The notes under the pieces were generated by a model. It saw only the letters and a list, made by a program, of their open reading frames with translations. It was not told the DNA's origin and ran no database searches. A stretch of DNA of 64,000 nucleotides from Megalobrama amblycephala (taxonomy: Eukaryota > Chordata > Actinopteri > Cypriniformes > Xenocyprididae). The translations under genes and the position numbers were made by a program. Shown here piece after piece: positions 49,701-57,613 of this stretch (within the stretch, counting starts at the first letter, position 1; the number at the start of each line of letters is the position of its first letter). The stretch is from assembly GCF_018812025.1 (NCBI RefSeq), contig NC_063051.1, positions 6,821,896 through 6,885,895 of the forward strand. Reading direction: 5' to 3'.

Positions 49701-51270
49701 ACTTCTGATTTTGAATGAGTTTGATAGTGCTCCGTGGCTAACGGCTAATGCTACACTGTTGGAGAGATTTATAAAGAATGAAGTTGTGTTTATGAATTAT
49801 ACAGACTGCAAATGAAAATAGCGATGGCTCTCTTGTCTCCGTGAATACAGTAATAACCGATGGTAACTTTAACCACATTTAACAGTACATTAGCAACATG
49901 CTAATGAAACATTTAGAAAGACAGTTTACAAATATCACTAAAAATATCATGTTATCATGGATCATGTCAGTTATTATTGCTCCATCTGCCATTTTTCGCT
50001 ATTGTTCTTGCTTGCTTACCTAGTCTGATGATTTGGTTGTGCACATCCAGACGTTAATACTGGCTGCCCTTGTCTAATGCCTTTTATAATGTTGGAAACT
50101 TGGGCTGGTATATGCAAATATCGGGGGCATACACCCCGACTGTTACGTAACAGTCTGTGTTATGTTGAGATTCGCCTGTTCTTCGGAGGTCTTTTAAACA
50201 AATGAGATTTACATAAGAAGGAGGAAACAATGGAGTTTGAGACTCACTGTATGTCATTTCCATGTACTGTTGTTATTTTACTATGCCAAGATAAATTAAA
50301 TTTTTCATTCGAGGGCACCTTTAAAGGAATAGCAAAAGGCTTACCTGGTTGTATTCATATAAAAAAGTAATATGGCAAACAAGTATGTAACCAAATATTT
50401 AAGACTAGGCGATTAAATGCGAAGTCTATAATTTGCACCTTGAGATCTAGTAAAAAGACTTTTCACACCATTGCAGGAATGGTAAACAGAACTTAACTAA
50501 AATCCAAGATGGAGAGGAAAAAAGGATAAACAGAAGATGCCAGGGTAGTTGAATGCATAGGTACCTACAGTAAACCTCAAAAGTTACTGTTTAAAATACA
50601 GTTCTCTCTACAATTCCAGTTAAATTAAACATATTAAGCTTATCAAATGAGATAATAGTCAGAAAATGTAATGTTTTGAACTGGAACTTATTGAATCTTT
50701 AGACAAAACATAAGAAGAAAATCTAAGTTTCCATACGTGTTTTGTATCATTTTTGTATCATTTTTATGGCTCATATATTGAAGTATGATATAGTAAGAAT
50801 ACAGAGCTCATACTCGAGGAGGAAAACACCTCAATGTTATTCAAAGGCCAAAACTGAGCGGGAAGACATGCAATTTGGTACAGATGTTGTTATTTATATG
50901 GCCAAAAACTAACATGAAATATTGATAGCTTGTTAAGTAATTAATAAGTAATGAAGTAATTGTATTTGATAAACAGAAAATAATTACTACTAAAATTGAA
51001 TAACTGTCAGTGGTGCGTTAGTATTGTGCACATGTGCAGCCTGCTGGAGGCTGATCGTCAGGCAATGTAAACAACCTCTATTACTCACGCATGGGTGATC
51101 CAGGCTGGAGCTTCCAGAGCTGCAGAAGTCAGTCTTTTCCTATTGCAGTCCAGCAGCTGTGCTGAACCTGGACCACCAGAACACGTACAGGGAGAAGGGC
51201 AAGTGTCCAGGCCCACGACACTCACTATGAGCAGGAACAGGGCCTGGGGGATGGGCCAGGCCTCCGCCAT
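37513..51270 (-). CDS. lrig2: lrig2: leucine-rich repeat and Ig domain membrane protein (gene span)
   Basis: LRIG2 is a single-pass plasma-membrane protein that modulates growth-factor and guidance receptor signalling (family knowledge). Eighteen coding exons join without a frame break to 1,045 codons plus stop: signal peptide about 1-22, cysteine LRR cap, LRRs about 61-400, C-terminal LRR cap about 400-450, three Ig domains about 455-740, transmembrane helix about 759-782, cytoplasmic tail. Human LRIG2 is about 1,065 residues. Near-identity to LRIG2 in [31 protein letters not shown] and [17 protein letters not shown], and the tail block [20 protein letters not shown], separate it from LRIG1 and LRIG3. 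All LRR exon joins are phase 2 and all Ig/tail joins phase 1. The expected exon 2 is not visible (see findings). Exons are listed below, numbered to leave room for it. Confidence 0.95.
37925..38110. repeat. Interspersed repeat, copy 2 (as at 8,100-8,440)
   Basis: Shares TTATGTGACACTGAAGACT and the TTGTAATAATGTTTCACAAT segment with the copy at 8,100. Lies in the last lrig2 intron. Confidence 0.75.
38462..39020. mobile_element. Probable hAT-like fragment in the last lrig2 intron
   Basis: Starts TTAGGGGTGTAAAGATACAC followed by ATTCGATAC/CTCGATAC words typical of a cyprinid hAT-like family. Includes an ATT trinucleotide run at about 38,598-38,617. The right end could not be fixed. Confidence 0.45.
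39337..39603 (-). CDS. lrig2: lrig2 exon 18: conserved cytoplasmic block
   Basis: 267 bp encoding [20 protein letters not shown] then [17 protein letters not shown], continuing to HYST. Acceptor TCTTTTTAG; donor GTGAGA at 39,336-39,331, phase 1. Reading through the donor would give a stop at 39,311, but the donor joins in frame to the exon at 37,700. Confidence 0.92.
39744..39884 (-). CDS. lrig2: lrig2 exon 17: tail segment not evident in human LRIG2
   Basis: 141 bp, phase 1 at both ends, encoding [39 protein letters not shown] and EGQTNVPN. Acceptor TTTCAACAG, donor GTAAGG. As I recall human LRIG2, the tail passes directly from HKGTDG to the VICSDCYD block. It could be skipped without changing the frame. 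Confidence 0.85.
39998..40150 (-). CDS. lrig2: lrig2 exon 16: juxtamembrane cytoplasmic tail
   Basis: 153 bp encoding [20 protein letters not shown] then [20 protein letters not shown] and [10 protein letters not shown], nearly identical to human LRIG2. Acceptor TATTCCAG, donor GTAATA. Confidence 0.96.
40773..41216 (-). CDS. lrig2: lrig2 exon 15: Ig domain 3 and transmembrane helix
   Basis: 444 bp. Ig cysteines lie in AVLQCIARG and KYTCIMSN. A hydrophobic helix, [20 protein letters not shown], and the stop-transfer sequence HMRRK follow. Acceptor TTTGACAG, donor GTCAGT, phase 1. The open reading past the donor (QWTILHVSV) is intron. Confidence 0.97.
41314..41595 (-). CDS. lrig2: lrig2 exon 14: Ig domain 2
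   Basis: 282 bp. Encodes [20 protein letters not shown], Ig cysteines in LECAAEG and YSCTAKN, and RERRMHVMP. Acceptor TTTTCCCAG, donor GTATTG. Confidence 0.96.
41640..42719. other. lrig2 intron 13, left part
   Basis: AT-rich intronic DNA, with an A run near 42,024-42,040. No exon or complete transposon is recognised. Confidence 0.5.
42720..43020. repeat. Tandem-unit element, copy 2 (as at 21,454-21,721)
   Basis: Contains TTACAATTCTGACTTTTTTC, CACAACTGCGAGT and GTCAGAATTCTAAG words in both orientations and ends AGCAGAAACAAGCTTCCATA, the same terminus as copy 1. The left end is less clear. Confidence 0.6.
43083..43394 (-). CDS. lrig2: lrig2 exon 13: Ig domain 1
   Basis: 312 bp. Encodes [20 protein letters not shown], the Ig cysteines in ITLNCSA and [11 protein letters not shown], and ends AKLTVN. 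Acceptor TTTGCAG, donor GTTAGT. An inverted-repeat element ends only about 60 bp downstream. Confidence 0.96.
43596..43759 (-). CDS. lrig2: lrig2 exon 12: C-terminal LRR cap
   Basis: 164 bp encoding [28 protein letters not shown] and EEFVC, the cysteine-rich LRR C-terminal cap. This exon changes the phase from 2 to 1. Acceptor CTTCCTCAG, donor GTGAGT. Confidence 0.95.
43922..43990 (-). CDS. lrig2: lrig2 exon 11: last LRR
   Basis: 69 bp encoding [20 protein letters not shown] then KTL, matching human DLNNNAIMSIQENAFSQTHL. Acceptor TTCTGCAG, donor GTAAGT. Confidence 0.95.
44758..44829 (-). CDS. lrig2: lrig2 exon 10: LRR
   Basis: 72 bp, exactly one repeat: [20 protein letters not shown] then LEHL. 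ITKKAF is conserved in the family. Acceptor TTTTCCAG, donor GTGAGT. Confidence 0.95.
44917..44997 (-). CDS. lrig2: lrig2 exon 9: LRR
   Basis: 81 bp encoding [20 protein letters not shown] then LKRLNSL, matching human DLRNNEISWAIEDASEAFAG. Acceptor GTATTCCAG, donor GTAAGT. Confidence 0.93.
45090..45297. mobile_element. Miniature inverted-repeat element, copy 2 (CCTGGTTTCACAGA type)
   Basis: CCGGGTTTCACAGACAG at the left and CCCGTCTGTGAAACCAGGCC at the right are inverted. Inserted in the lrig2 intron between exons 8 and 9. Confidence 0.8.
46171..46314 (-). CDS. lrig2: lrig2 exon 8: LRRs
   Basis: 144 bp encoding [20 protein letters not shown] then [20 protein letters not shown] and SLANVRTL. 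Acceptor GTGTCCAG, donor GTAAGA. The acceptor tract is a TG-rich repeat. Confidence 0.95.
46456..46599 (-). CDS. lrig2: lrig2 exon 7: LRRs
   Basis: 144 bp encoding [40 protein letters not shown] and [11 protein letters not shown] and DAWEFC are LRIG signatures. Acceptor TTTTCCAG, donor GTGAGT. Confidence 0.95.
46770..47262. mobile_element. Probable hAT-like element in lrig2 intron 6
   Basis: Begins GGAATGGGCGATATTGCAAA and ends around ACCGTGATATCGGACACACC. The GATAT-containing subterminal words are inverted relative to each other. It is followed by an (AT)n and poly-A tract to 47,361. Confidence 0.45.
47262..47362. repeat. AT dinucleotide and poly-A tract
   Basis: TATATATATA-type runs are followed by two long A runs, just downstream of the exon 6 donor in the transcribed direction. 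Confidence 0.85.
47383..47526 (-). CDS. lrig2: lrig2 exon 6: LRRs
   Basis: 144 bp encoding [20 protein letters not shown] then [20 protein letters not shown] and [16 protein letters not shown] is a family signature. Acceptor TTTTTCAG, donor GTGAGT. Confidence 0.95.
47732..47872 (-). CDS. lrig2: lrig2 exon 5: LRRs
   Basis: 141 bp encoding [39 protein letters not shown] and TLSQLQVL. Acceptor ACAACAG. The donor is GTGTGT, weaker than its neighbours but the only one that keeps the phase-2 pattern. Confidence 0.88.
48057..48728. mobile_element. Non-autonomous element with TAGGGGcCTTT ends
   Basis: The left end TAGGGGCCTTTCATGT and the right end GTGTAAAAGCCCCCCCTA are imperfect inverted repeats. 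The interior is CpG-rich compared with the surrounding intron. Inserted in the lrig2 intron between exons 4 and 5. Confidence 0.6.
48820..48954 (-). CDS. lrig2: lrig2 exon 4: LRRs
   Basis: 135 bp encoding [32 protein letters not shown] and PPMQLKYL. Acceptor TTCTCAG, donor GTGAGT. The LDLSSN core marks a repeat start. Confidence 0.93.
49174..49248 (-). CDS. lrig2: lrig2 exon 3: LRR
   Basis: Encodes [20 protein letters not shown] then TVLSL, matching human KMNYNELTEIPYFGEPTSNI. It is 75 bp with acceptor CTATAG and donor GTAAGT, phase 2 at both ends. Confidence 0.9.
49361..50325. mobile_element. 965-bp inverted-repeat element in lrig2 intron 1
   Basis: TTTAAAGGTGCCCT at 49,361-49,374 is exactly inverted at 50,312-50,325. 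No transposase frame. The AGATTATGTTTTTAAAAGAT start resembles a common cyprinid repeat. It lies between lrig2 exons 1 and 3, where an LRR exon would be expected. Confidence 0.8.
50326..51082 (-). other. Rest of lrig2 intron 1; no exon 2 found
   Basis: Read on the minus strand in all frames, no stretch encodes the expected LDxSHNRL-type repeat. Sequence at about 50,846-50,880 (GGCCAAAACTGAGC then GACATGCAATTTGGTACAG) resembles 33,883-33,916 and so appears repetitive. Confidence 0.5.
51089..51270 (-). CDS. lrig2: lrig2 exon 1: signal peptide and N-terminal LRR cap
   Basis: The start ATG is at 51,270-51,268 in good context (aaaATGG). Residues 1-22 are hydrophobic ([15 protein letters not shown]), a signal peptide, followed by CPSPCTC and LLDCNRKRL, the cysteine cap. 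The donor is GTGAGT at 51,088-51,083, phase 2, after codons W-I-T-H and two bases. Confidence 0.93.
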
Positions 51271-51760
51271 TTTGAGTTTCTTGATCGCAAATGATCAGTC
51301 CAAATTATGGCATTAATGAGACACAGAGATTAATCTGTGTTTTAGAATATACATTTGATTTCATATGAATCCGAATTAAGTTGAAAAACATTGCAAAGCT
51401 CTCATAAAATTAATCCGGAGCCATCACTAGGCTCTCTCAGTTCGTCCCTTCGAAATTCCCTTCTTCCGCCTTGCAATCTCTGCAGCTTCACGAATTCCCA
51501 AATGGAGCGTCAAACAAGCTTCAAGATGTGGAAATGTAGTTCAGATATCCCAAAAGATTCCATGTCCTATATTAGATTACGACTTTGCTTTTGAGAAAAA
51601 TGTATGATATAACTGAAAAATCGCCTTTTCAAACATTGTTCCTCGACTTTTTTCCCAAGGAAAAACAAAAGCATCTTCTTCCGTTGACACGTGATCCGCC
51701 CCTCTGTCACGTGCTGCTGGAGGCCTCACGTCATTGGCCAATCGACAAATCCATCAAACT
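51271..51760 (-). promoter_or_regulatory. lrig2 5' UTR and promoter-like region
   Basis: Between 51,685 and 51,745 lie two CACGTG E-boxes (51,688-51,693 and 51,708-51,713), a GC-box-like GGGGCGG on the minus strand, a CRE-like TGACGTGA (51,726-51,733) and the palindrome ATTGGCCAAT with a CCAAT box on each strand (51,733-51,742). They sit 420-475 bp upstream of the ATG. No TATA box is evident. Confidence 0.6.
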
Positions 51761-52172
51761 TTACTTTTTTCCCTTTTTCTCTAGTTTTGCACCACTGTTT
51801 TGTTTTGTTTTAAAAAATTATTCTAGTGATTATCAATTCAAAGCGCATATTTTGACAGCCTTTCAATTTGATTGCGTCTTTTTAATTACTTTTTTTTAAT
51901 TATGAAGTTTGCTAGATTTTCCTCCTACCCAGAACTTCCCCTCTGTAATAAATTTATTAAAAGGGGTAAAAATGTAAATCATATTTAAATTCTTTTTAAT
52001 ATATTTGTGTTTACATTTTTTTATTTTTATAACAAATAATTGTACTTGCACAGTACTGTCATTTTCATAAAAAAACGATTAAAATGATTTTCATGAGCTG
52101 ATTAAAAAAATATTTAATGTAGCCTATGTAAAAGATGTAATGTTGATTTTCTCAAATTAAAGAAAGAAATTA

Positions 52173-52400
52173 GGGTAACACTTGTTTATTAATCTTTGTT
52201 AACGTTAGTTGATAAAAATACAACAATCATTGTTAATGTAGCCGAGACCCATTAAATAATATTAACAGAAACATTTTTTATTTAAATAACGTATTTGTAA
52301 ATATTAAAATTAACATGAACTAAGATTAATAAACAGTTTAGAAGTATATCTCATTATTAGTTCATGTTAACATATCAAACCTTATTGTAAAGTGTTACCG
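52173..52400. repeat. Interspersed repeat ending in ATTGTAAAGTGTTACC, copy 3
   Basis: Begins GGGTAACACTTGTTTATTAA and ends AACCTTATTGTAAAGTGTTA, inverted ends as in copies 1 and 2. Confidence 0.75.
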
Positions 52401-53309
52401 AAATAAAAAGATAAAAAAATATATATTAATGCATCTGATCGGTTGCTGTCTTAGAGTGATTCCCACAGCAACACAGTTTGAATATGAAGATTTTATTTAT
52501 TGATGTGTAACACTGAAATGATCTAACTCATATGTATGTGCTAAGCGCCATTTCTCTGACTACACTCTCGATGTAACTCAAAATATAAATTAGACACTAT
52601 AGTGAGATGAGATATTTTTAAACTATGCCAGCATGTTGACATCAGTGATATATTGTGCCCAATGATACAACAAAATTATAAGATCCATTTACCATATACA
52701 TATATTTCAGTTTAGTTTATCTTAATATTATATTTAGTATATTACAGCTATTAAATTACATTGTGTAAGATATAAGATATATTATATTTAGGTCAGTATA
52801 TAGGAAAGCAAATAAAAAAGATCAAAGAAATACTGAAATAAAAACTGGTATATGTTTTTGTTTTAAATTGAGTTCCATTTGTGTAAAAACTGCTTTTTAA
52901 AATATAAACAAAAATACATAAACAGATCCATAAAATGTCTAACATTAGTGCTTTCAGAAATGAAGCCTCCAGGTCGTAAAGCTCTCTTAAATCAATGCAT
53001 AATATGACATTTACCCTCAATGATCCAAGAGAAGCCTTCAAATATGTGAGCATAAGTTGTTTAAATGCTGTGAATTTCAGTTCATCCTTCATTCTAACTT
53101 CTTTTGCCTCATGTAGCTACGGGTAAAAACAATTTTCATCAAATACAATACTACTTAATAGTGAATAACATATAGGTTTTATATGTAAATAACATTCAGA
53201 AACTGTATTTGAAATAAATAAGGATTAATAAATAAATACTGATACCAAAAAAAAGAAAAAAAAGAAATGACATTTATTTATTATGACTGATTTTATTTGA
53301 CATGAACCG

Positions 53310-53448
53310 ACAGGGATTAGATTAAGCCAGGATTAGTTCAATTGGGCATTTAAATGGCTTTTATAAATGTGCCTTAGAAAGAAAAAAAAACATTACCAGT
53401 GTGAATCTTGAAACAATAGGCTTAAAGCCTTGTTTGTGAAACCAGGGG
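53310..53448. mobile_element. Miniature element, copy 3, truncated (CCTGGTTTCACAGA type)
   Basis: The right end is complete (GCCTTGTTTGTGAAACCAGG). The left terminus is missing: it starts within the TTAAGCCAGGATTAGTTCAA part. Confidence 0.7.
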
Positions 53449-53537
53449 ATAATGTTCTCTCTCTTAAATTTTAAGCGGGTCTAAAGTGAGTCTCTCTTAA
53501 ATTTTAAGCAGCATTATCATGCAGCCTATGTCTAAAA

Positions 53538-53620
53538 CAAGGGTGCCCAATCCTGTTCCTGGAGAAACATTCCTGCAAAATTCAGCTCCAACCCTGTACA
53601 CATCTAAACCAGCTAAGCAG
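53538..53620. repeat. Fragment of the palindromic miniature element at 30,353
   Basis: GGGTGCCCAATCCTGTTCCT followed by TGCAAAATTCAGCTCCAACC is the left-half sequence of that family, diverged. Confidence 0.6.
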
Positions 53621-53706
53621 GGTTCACACATACGATTTTGGCCATAATCTGGAGTCTGAAGACAAACTCACACTACACAACTTTTGGCTGGATTTCGATT
53701 TCTCCA

Positions 53707-53983
53707 TTTTAACACCTATTTGCCACTTGTTTGCCACCTGATGTCACCTGTTGGAGTTTGGGTTCCTTGCCACTGTCGCCTTTGGCTTGCTTAGTTGGGG
53801 ACACTTGACATTTGACTTGACATTTGATATTCAACAGTGCTTTGATCTGCCTGCATTGACACTATTCTTTAAGAGCTGCTGTGCAGCCAAAATAATGTAC
53901 CAGTTATCACTGTAAAGCTGCTTTGACACAATCTACATTGTAAAAAGCGCTATATAAATAAAGGTGACTTGACTTGACTTGAA
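53707..53983 (+). mobile_element. LINE 3' end with TTGAC-repeat tail
   Basis: The sequence ends GCGCTATATAAATAAAGG then TGACTTGACTTGACTTGA. A short tandem tail after a conserved 3' end is typical of L2/CR1-type non-LTR retrotransposons copied from the 3' end. The upstream part (TTGGAGTTTGGGTTCCTTGC) matches a cyprinid family I recall. It is severely 5' truncated. Confidence 0.7.
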
Positions 53984-55773
53984 ATGCAAACAGATTTCCA
54001 AGGTCTGCAACAAAACCCCCAGACTGCGGTCAAATTGGTGAAATCATTATAAATCACACTGTACAACGCAACTGTTCAGATCCCATTTGTGTTTCCCGTG
54101 GCGTTCTTTTGTTTTCCAGTCCAGAATATCTGCATTGGTTTCTGCTCAAACTGGCAATTTACAACAACACAGCCTTGTTTCTGCAGCAACTTTCAGCGGC
54201 ATTGTATCGTGGTGTTTGAAAGTGACATAAACCACGCAAAATCGTTTTATAATGATCAGTCTGAAACGGATTTCAAGTAATGCAATTCGAATAGGATTTA
54301 AACCACATATGAAGCTCGAAACGGATTTGTAAAAATCGCATTTCATGTGTTTTTTTTTTGCCATGCACACATGCCAAATTTGATCAGATTTCAATCGGAT
54401 ATGCACAAAAATCTAATTTGGACCGCCAGTTTGAACGATTTTCCTTGCCCCCGAGGCACCACAGAAAAGGCCGAGCACCCACGGAAAACACAAGATATTC
54501 TCCATTAAATTTTAAACAATCAAAAAAAAAAAAAAAAAGATTCGGTATTCAGGAACCTCTCTGACTGGTCTCACATTAACTAGTAGGCTTGAAGTTTTAC
54601 AGAATTCCCTCTAGGCTATGTGTTTTATATAAATTTTTTCAGACTTGTTTTAGCAACATGTTGGCTTTCAGACTGATGCAGCCAGTCTGATAACCAACAC
54701 GTTGCTACAGTTCAGCGATTAGTATCAACATTGAGCGCTACTCTCATTCTGAATTATGCAAGACAAATGTCAAAAGTTCGTTCAGCAGTTAGAATATAAC
54801 ATTTACAAGCGGTTAATCATAAACTATAGCGCTTTGATCCAGAATCTGCCCCACCTAAAGTTATGGTCAGGAGCCGCTATGGAGTGAAAGTAGATTGTGT
54901 TTTACCTGCGCCATTTTACACCTGAGCTTAAGATTGTTCAAAACTGAGCATAATTGTGTCAAATAGCATTATTTATTCGCTTGTGCAGGAATTTACGTGT
55001 TGCTCCTTAATGGGAAACCATGAAAAATTAACCTGTGCCTAGTAACTTTACATTTCTCACGGTGAGTCGGGTGAGGAATACTACTTAAGTATAAAGTACA
55101 TAAAGCGACTTCCTCGATGACGTAAGTAACTAAATACTAACTTAAAGTACACAACAGCTTGAATAGTCTTTTGTTGGACAGATAGGCTTATGCTAAAAAC
55201 ACAACTTTTATATTACATTTTTTTCTGCAGATTGGGGAATATTATTTTTAAAAGCCACAACTTAATAAAATAAAGTGTCCCAAAAAAAAAAAAAAATCTT
55301 CTTTTGTGTTTAGCAGAAGAAAGAAATTCATGCAGGTTTGGAACCACTTGAGTAAATGATGACAGAATTTTCATTTTGGGGGGAAATATCACTTTATGGT
55401 TGGGACAGTGTTCTACAATATACCTAACATCACATATATTGTTTTTAATGCAATAAATGAGTTTTCACATATTGCATGCAGAAATGATATCACATTTTTG
55501 TCCTTGCAAACACTGGTACATATGCACTTACTATAATATTTTTGTCACTTACACCTTGTCGCAATAAATGTTTATCAATAACATATAATGTAAAAATAGG
55601 TATTGAAAGAGATGGCAAATATGTGTTATTTTTAGATTTCATCATAATACAATTTTTGTACTGTTCTGTAATATATATAACAACATTCATGTAATTTACA
55701 AAAATGTAATTATTGTATGTTGGTTTGCCTCATCAGACTTAACTCAAGCAGTTCTATAATGACTGAATGAATC

Positions 55774-55823
55774 ATGGAGGACACACAAACATTCAGCGAC
55801 AGAGATTTTTCTCAAGGATGCAG
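55774..55823 (+). CDS. NLRC3-like pseudogene, first coding exon
   Basis: MEDTQTFSDRDFSQGC followed by a phase-2 donor (AG before GTACAT). With the acceptor at 56,092 it joins as CRERLNPLESRC, an in-frame join typical of the short N-termini of this family. The start is the first ATG after an upstream in-frame stop. Confidence 0.6.
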
Positions 55824-56091
55824 GTACATCAAAATGGTCATATGATCTTTATGTTATAGAAAATATATTGTATACCACATAACTGGGTGTTTCCCAGGGT
55901 TGGCAAAGTGATCTTAGTGGGTGATGATAGATAAATTTAAGGGAAGACACATCAACTAATCTGAGGTACAGCATTTCTGTATAAACAGATTCTCTATTTG
56001 AGGGTTATCTACATGTCAAATCAACTATATGAATTCTTCTCACTATTCTGTTATCTCTATTTTAATGTCTCTATTAATGTTGATTCCACAG

Positions 56092-56245
56092 AGAGAGATT
56101 AAACCCACTGGAGTCCAGATGTGTGTCCATGAAGAATGACAAATCTATGGACAAGCCAATAGGTTTCAAGGGAAGACACACTTCAACTGACCGATCTATA
56201 GACACGCCAATCGGATTTAAGGGAAGAGATACATCAATTAATCTG
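56092..56245 (+). CDS. NLRC3-like pseudogene, N-terminal peptide-repeat exon
   Basis: After the acceptor GATTCCACAG it reads ERLNPLESRCVSMKN, then two 17-residue units, DKSMDKPIGFKGRHTST and DRSIDTPIGFKGRDTSI, then NL and TGA at 56,246-56,248. In intact relatives the frame would go on into FISNA. Here it runs straight into the tail of the NACHT exon. Confidence 0.7.
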
Positions 56246-56265
56246 TGATCTCAGTGGGTCTTCTT

Positions 56266-56899
56266 AGTGGATCTTAGTCTTCTGCTTTGTTCATCTGAGC
56301 ATCCAGTAACATCTTGCAGCTTTATATGCGCACCTCTCTTTTACAAAGAATAGCAGAAATGTTTTTGACCAAATCACCAAACTAAGTCACTTCTCTAAAG
56401 TTTTATACCAGAAGAAATATAATTCATTATCTGAGCTGCATCAGAGCGCTGTGAATAAGGCCTTCAAGAGTAAGAATGGACATCTTGACCTTACCCTACG
56501 TTTCCTTCTGGGTCTCTCATTGGAGTCCAATCAGACTCTCTTACAAGAAATATTGACACAGACAGGAAGCTGCTCCTACAACAAAAAGAAAACAGTTGAT
56601 TACATCAAACAGAAGATCAGGAAGAATTGCTCTCCAGAGAGATCCATCAACCTGTTCCACTGTCTGAATGAACTGGGTGATGATTCACTGATGCATGAGA
56701 TCCAACATTATCTGAAATCTGGAGAAATAAGAGAAACCAACCTCTCCACTTCACAGTGGTCAGCTCTGGTTTATGTGTTGCTGACATCGGAGCAGAAGAT
56801 GGATGATTTTGATCTTTTTCAATTTATTAGACCACAAAATACAGCAGATGAAGTTCTTCAGAATCTACTGCCTGTGGTTAAAGAATCCAGATCAGTTCA
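56266..56899 (+). pseudogene. NLRC3-like pseudogene, remnant of the NACHT exon 3' end
   Basis: The frame reads VFCFVHLSIQ, then TAA (56,307-56,309), then [88 protein letters not shown] and [11 protein letters not shown], ending with a GTAAGT donor in phase 2. This is the winged-helix/NACHT-associated end of the exon. In relatives the stop position is the Glu of IQEFLAALY. Confidence 0.85.
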
Positions 56900-57365
56900 G
56901 TAAGTCACACTGATAATCACTACACTGATAAAATATGATCACATTTATAAAAAAAAAAATGGCAGCAAACAGCAGCAGTGCCTTTGTCTATATATTGATG
57001 CTGTATGATTAAAACGGTTAAGGTGATGATACTCCAACAACTTTTTGATTAATGTTGCCTGGAAGTGTTGCCGAGCGATGTTAGGCACTTTCCCATTGAA
57101 AATGTTCAACCAATTTTGATCTAAAGTATCCAGATAGAAATTTGTTGCCCATTCTCAATGGGAAAGTGCCCAAGCAACATCGCTCTGCAACATTGCCTGG
57201 CAGCAATGCTCAAAAAGTCGCCCCGTGTATCATCACCTTTAGTCCTCTAATGATGTTTATGTGTGTTACTAACTTACTATCTGTATGAATTATAGTACAT
57301 TTGCAGTTTGTTTTCACATTGTTTTCCTTTACTGCAGCTGGTTTCAGTTCATCATTTATGTTCTC

Positions 57366-57588
57366 GGTAACACTTTAGGGACCAATTCTCACTATTAACT
57401 AGAATATTGGCTGTTTATTAGTACTTATAAAGCACATATTAATGCCTTATTCTGCATGGCCATATTCTGCATCCCTTAATTCTAACCAATTCCTAAACTA
57501 TTAATAAGCAGTAATTAGGAGTTTATTGAGGCAAATGTCATAGTTAATAGTTAGTTAATAGTGAGAATTGGACCTTAAACTAAAGTGT
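57366..57588. mobile_element. Inverted-repeat element, copy 2 (as at 23,768-24,030)
   Basis: Starts GGTAACACTTTAGGGACCAA and ends GAATTGGACCTTAAACTAAA. It ends only about 25 bp before the first LRR exon acceptor. Confidence 0.75.
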
Positions 57589-57613
57589 GTCCATGTTCTC
57601 TAATTTCTTACAG

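Larger units (their letters stand above)
51761..55773. other. Intergenic DNA between lrig2 and the NLR-like gene
   Basis: No gene is recognised. AT-rich DNA to 53,300 includes the repeat at 52,173-52,400. A cluster of repeats follows at 53,310-54,000, then sequence with A/T runs near 54,350 and 54,520, and a fragment of the AAATGATGACAGAATTTTCA family near 55,350. Confidence 0.5.

Noticed and set aside
50820..50870. Candidate lrig2 exon 2 (an acceptor-like TTCCCGCTCAG followed by a short frame ending in Glu-Val)
   Set aside because: The frame is only about nine codons with no LRR pattern, the donor would be poor (GTTTTC), and part of the sequence recurs at 33,883, so it is a repeat.
55890..55975. 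An additional NLR exon after TTTCCCAG
   Set aside because: The frame from that acceptor meets a stop within four codons; the sequence looks like a decayed copy of the N-terminal unit.
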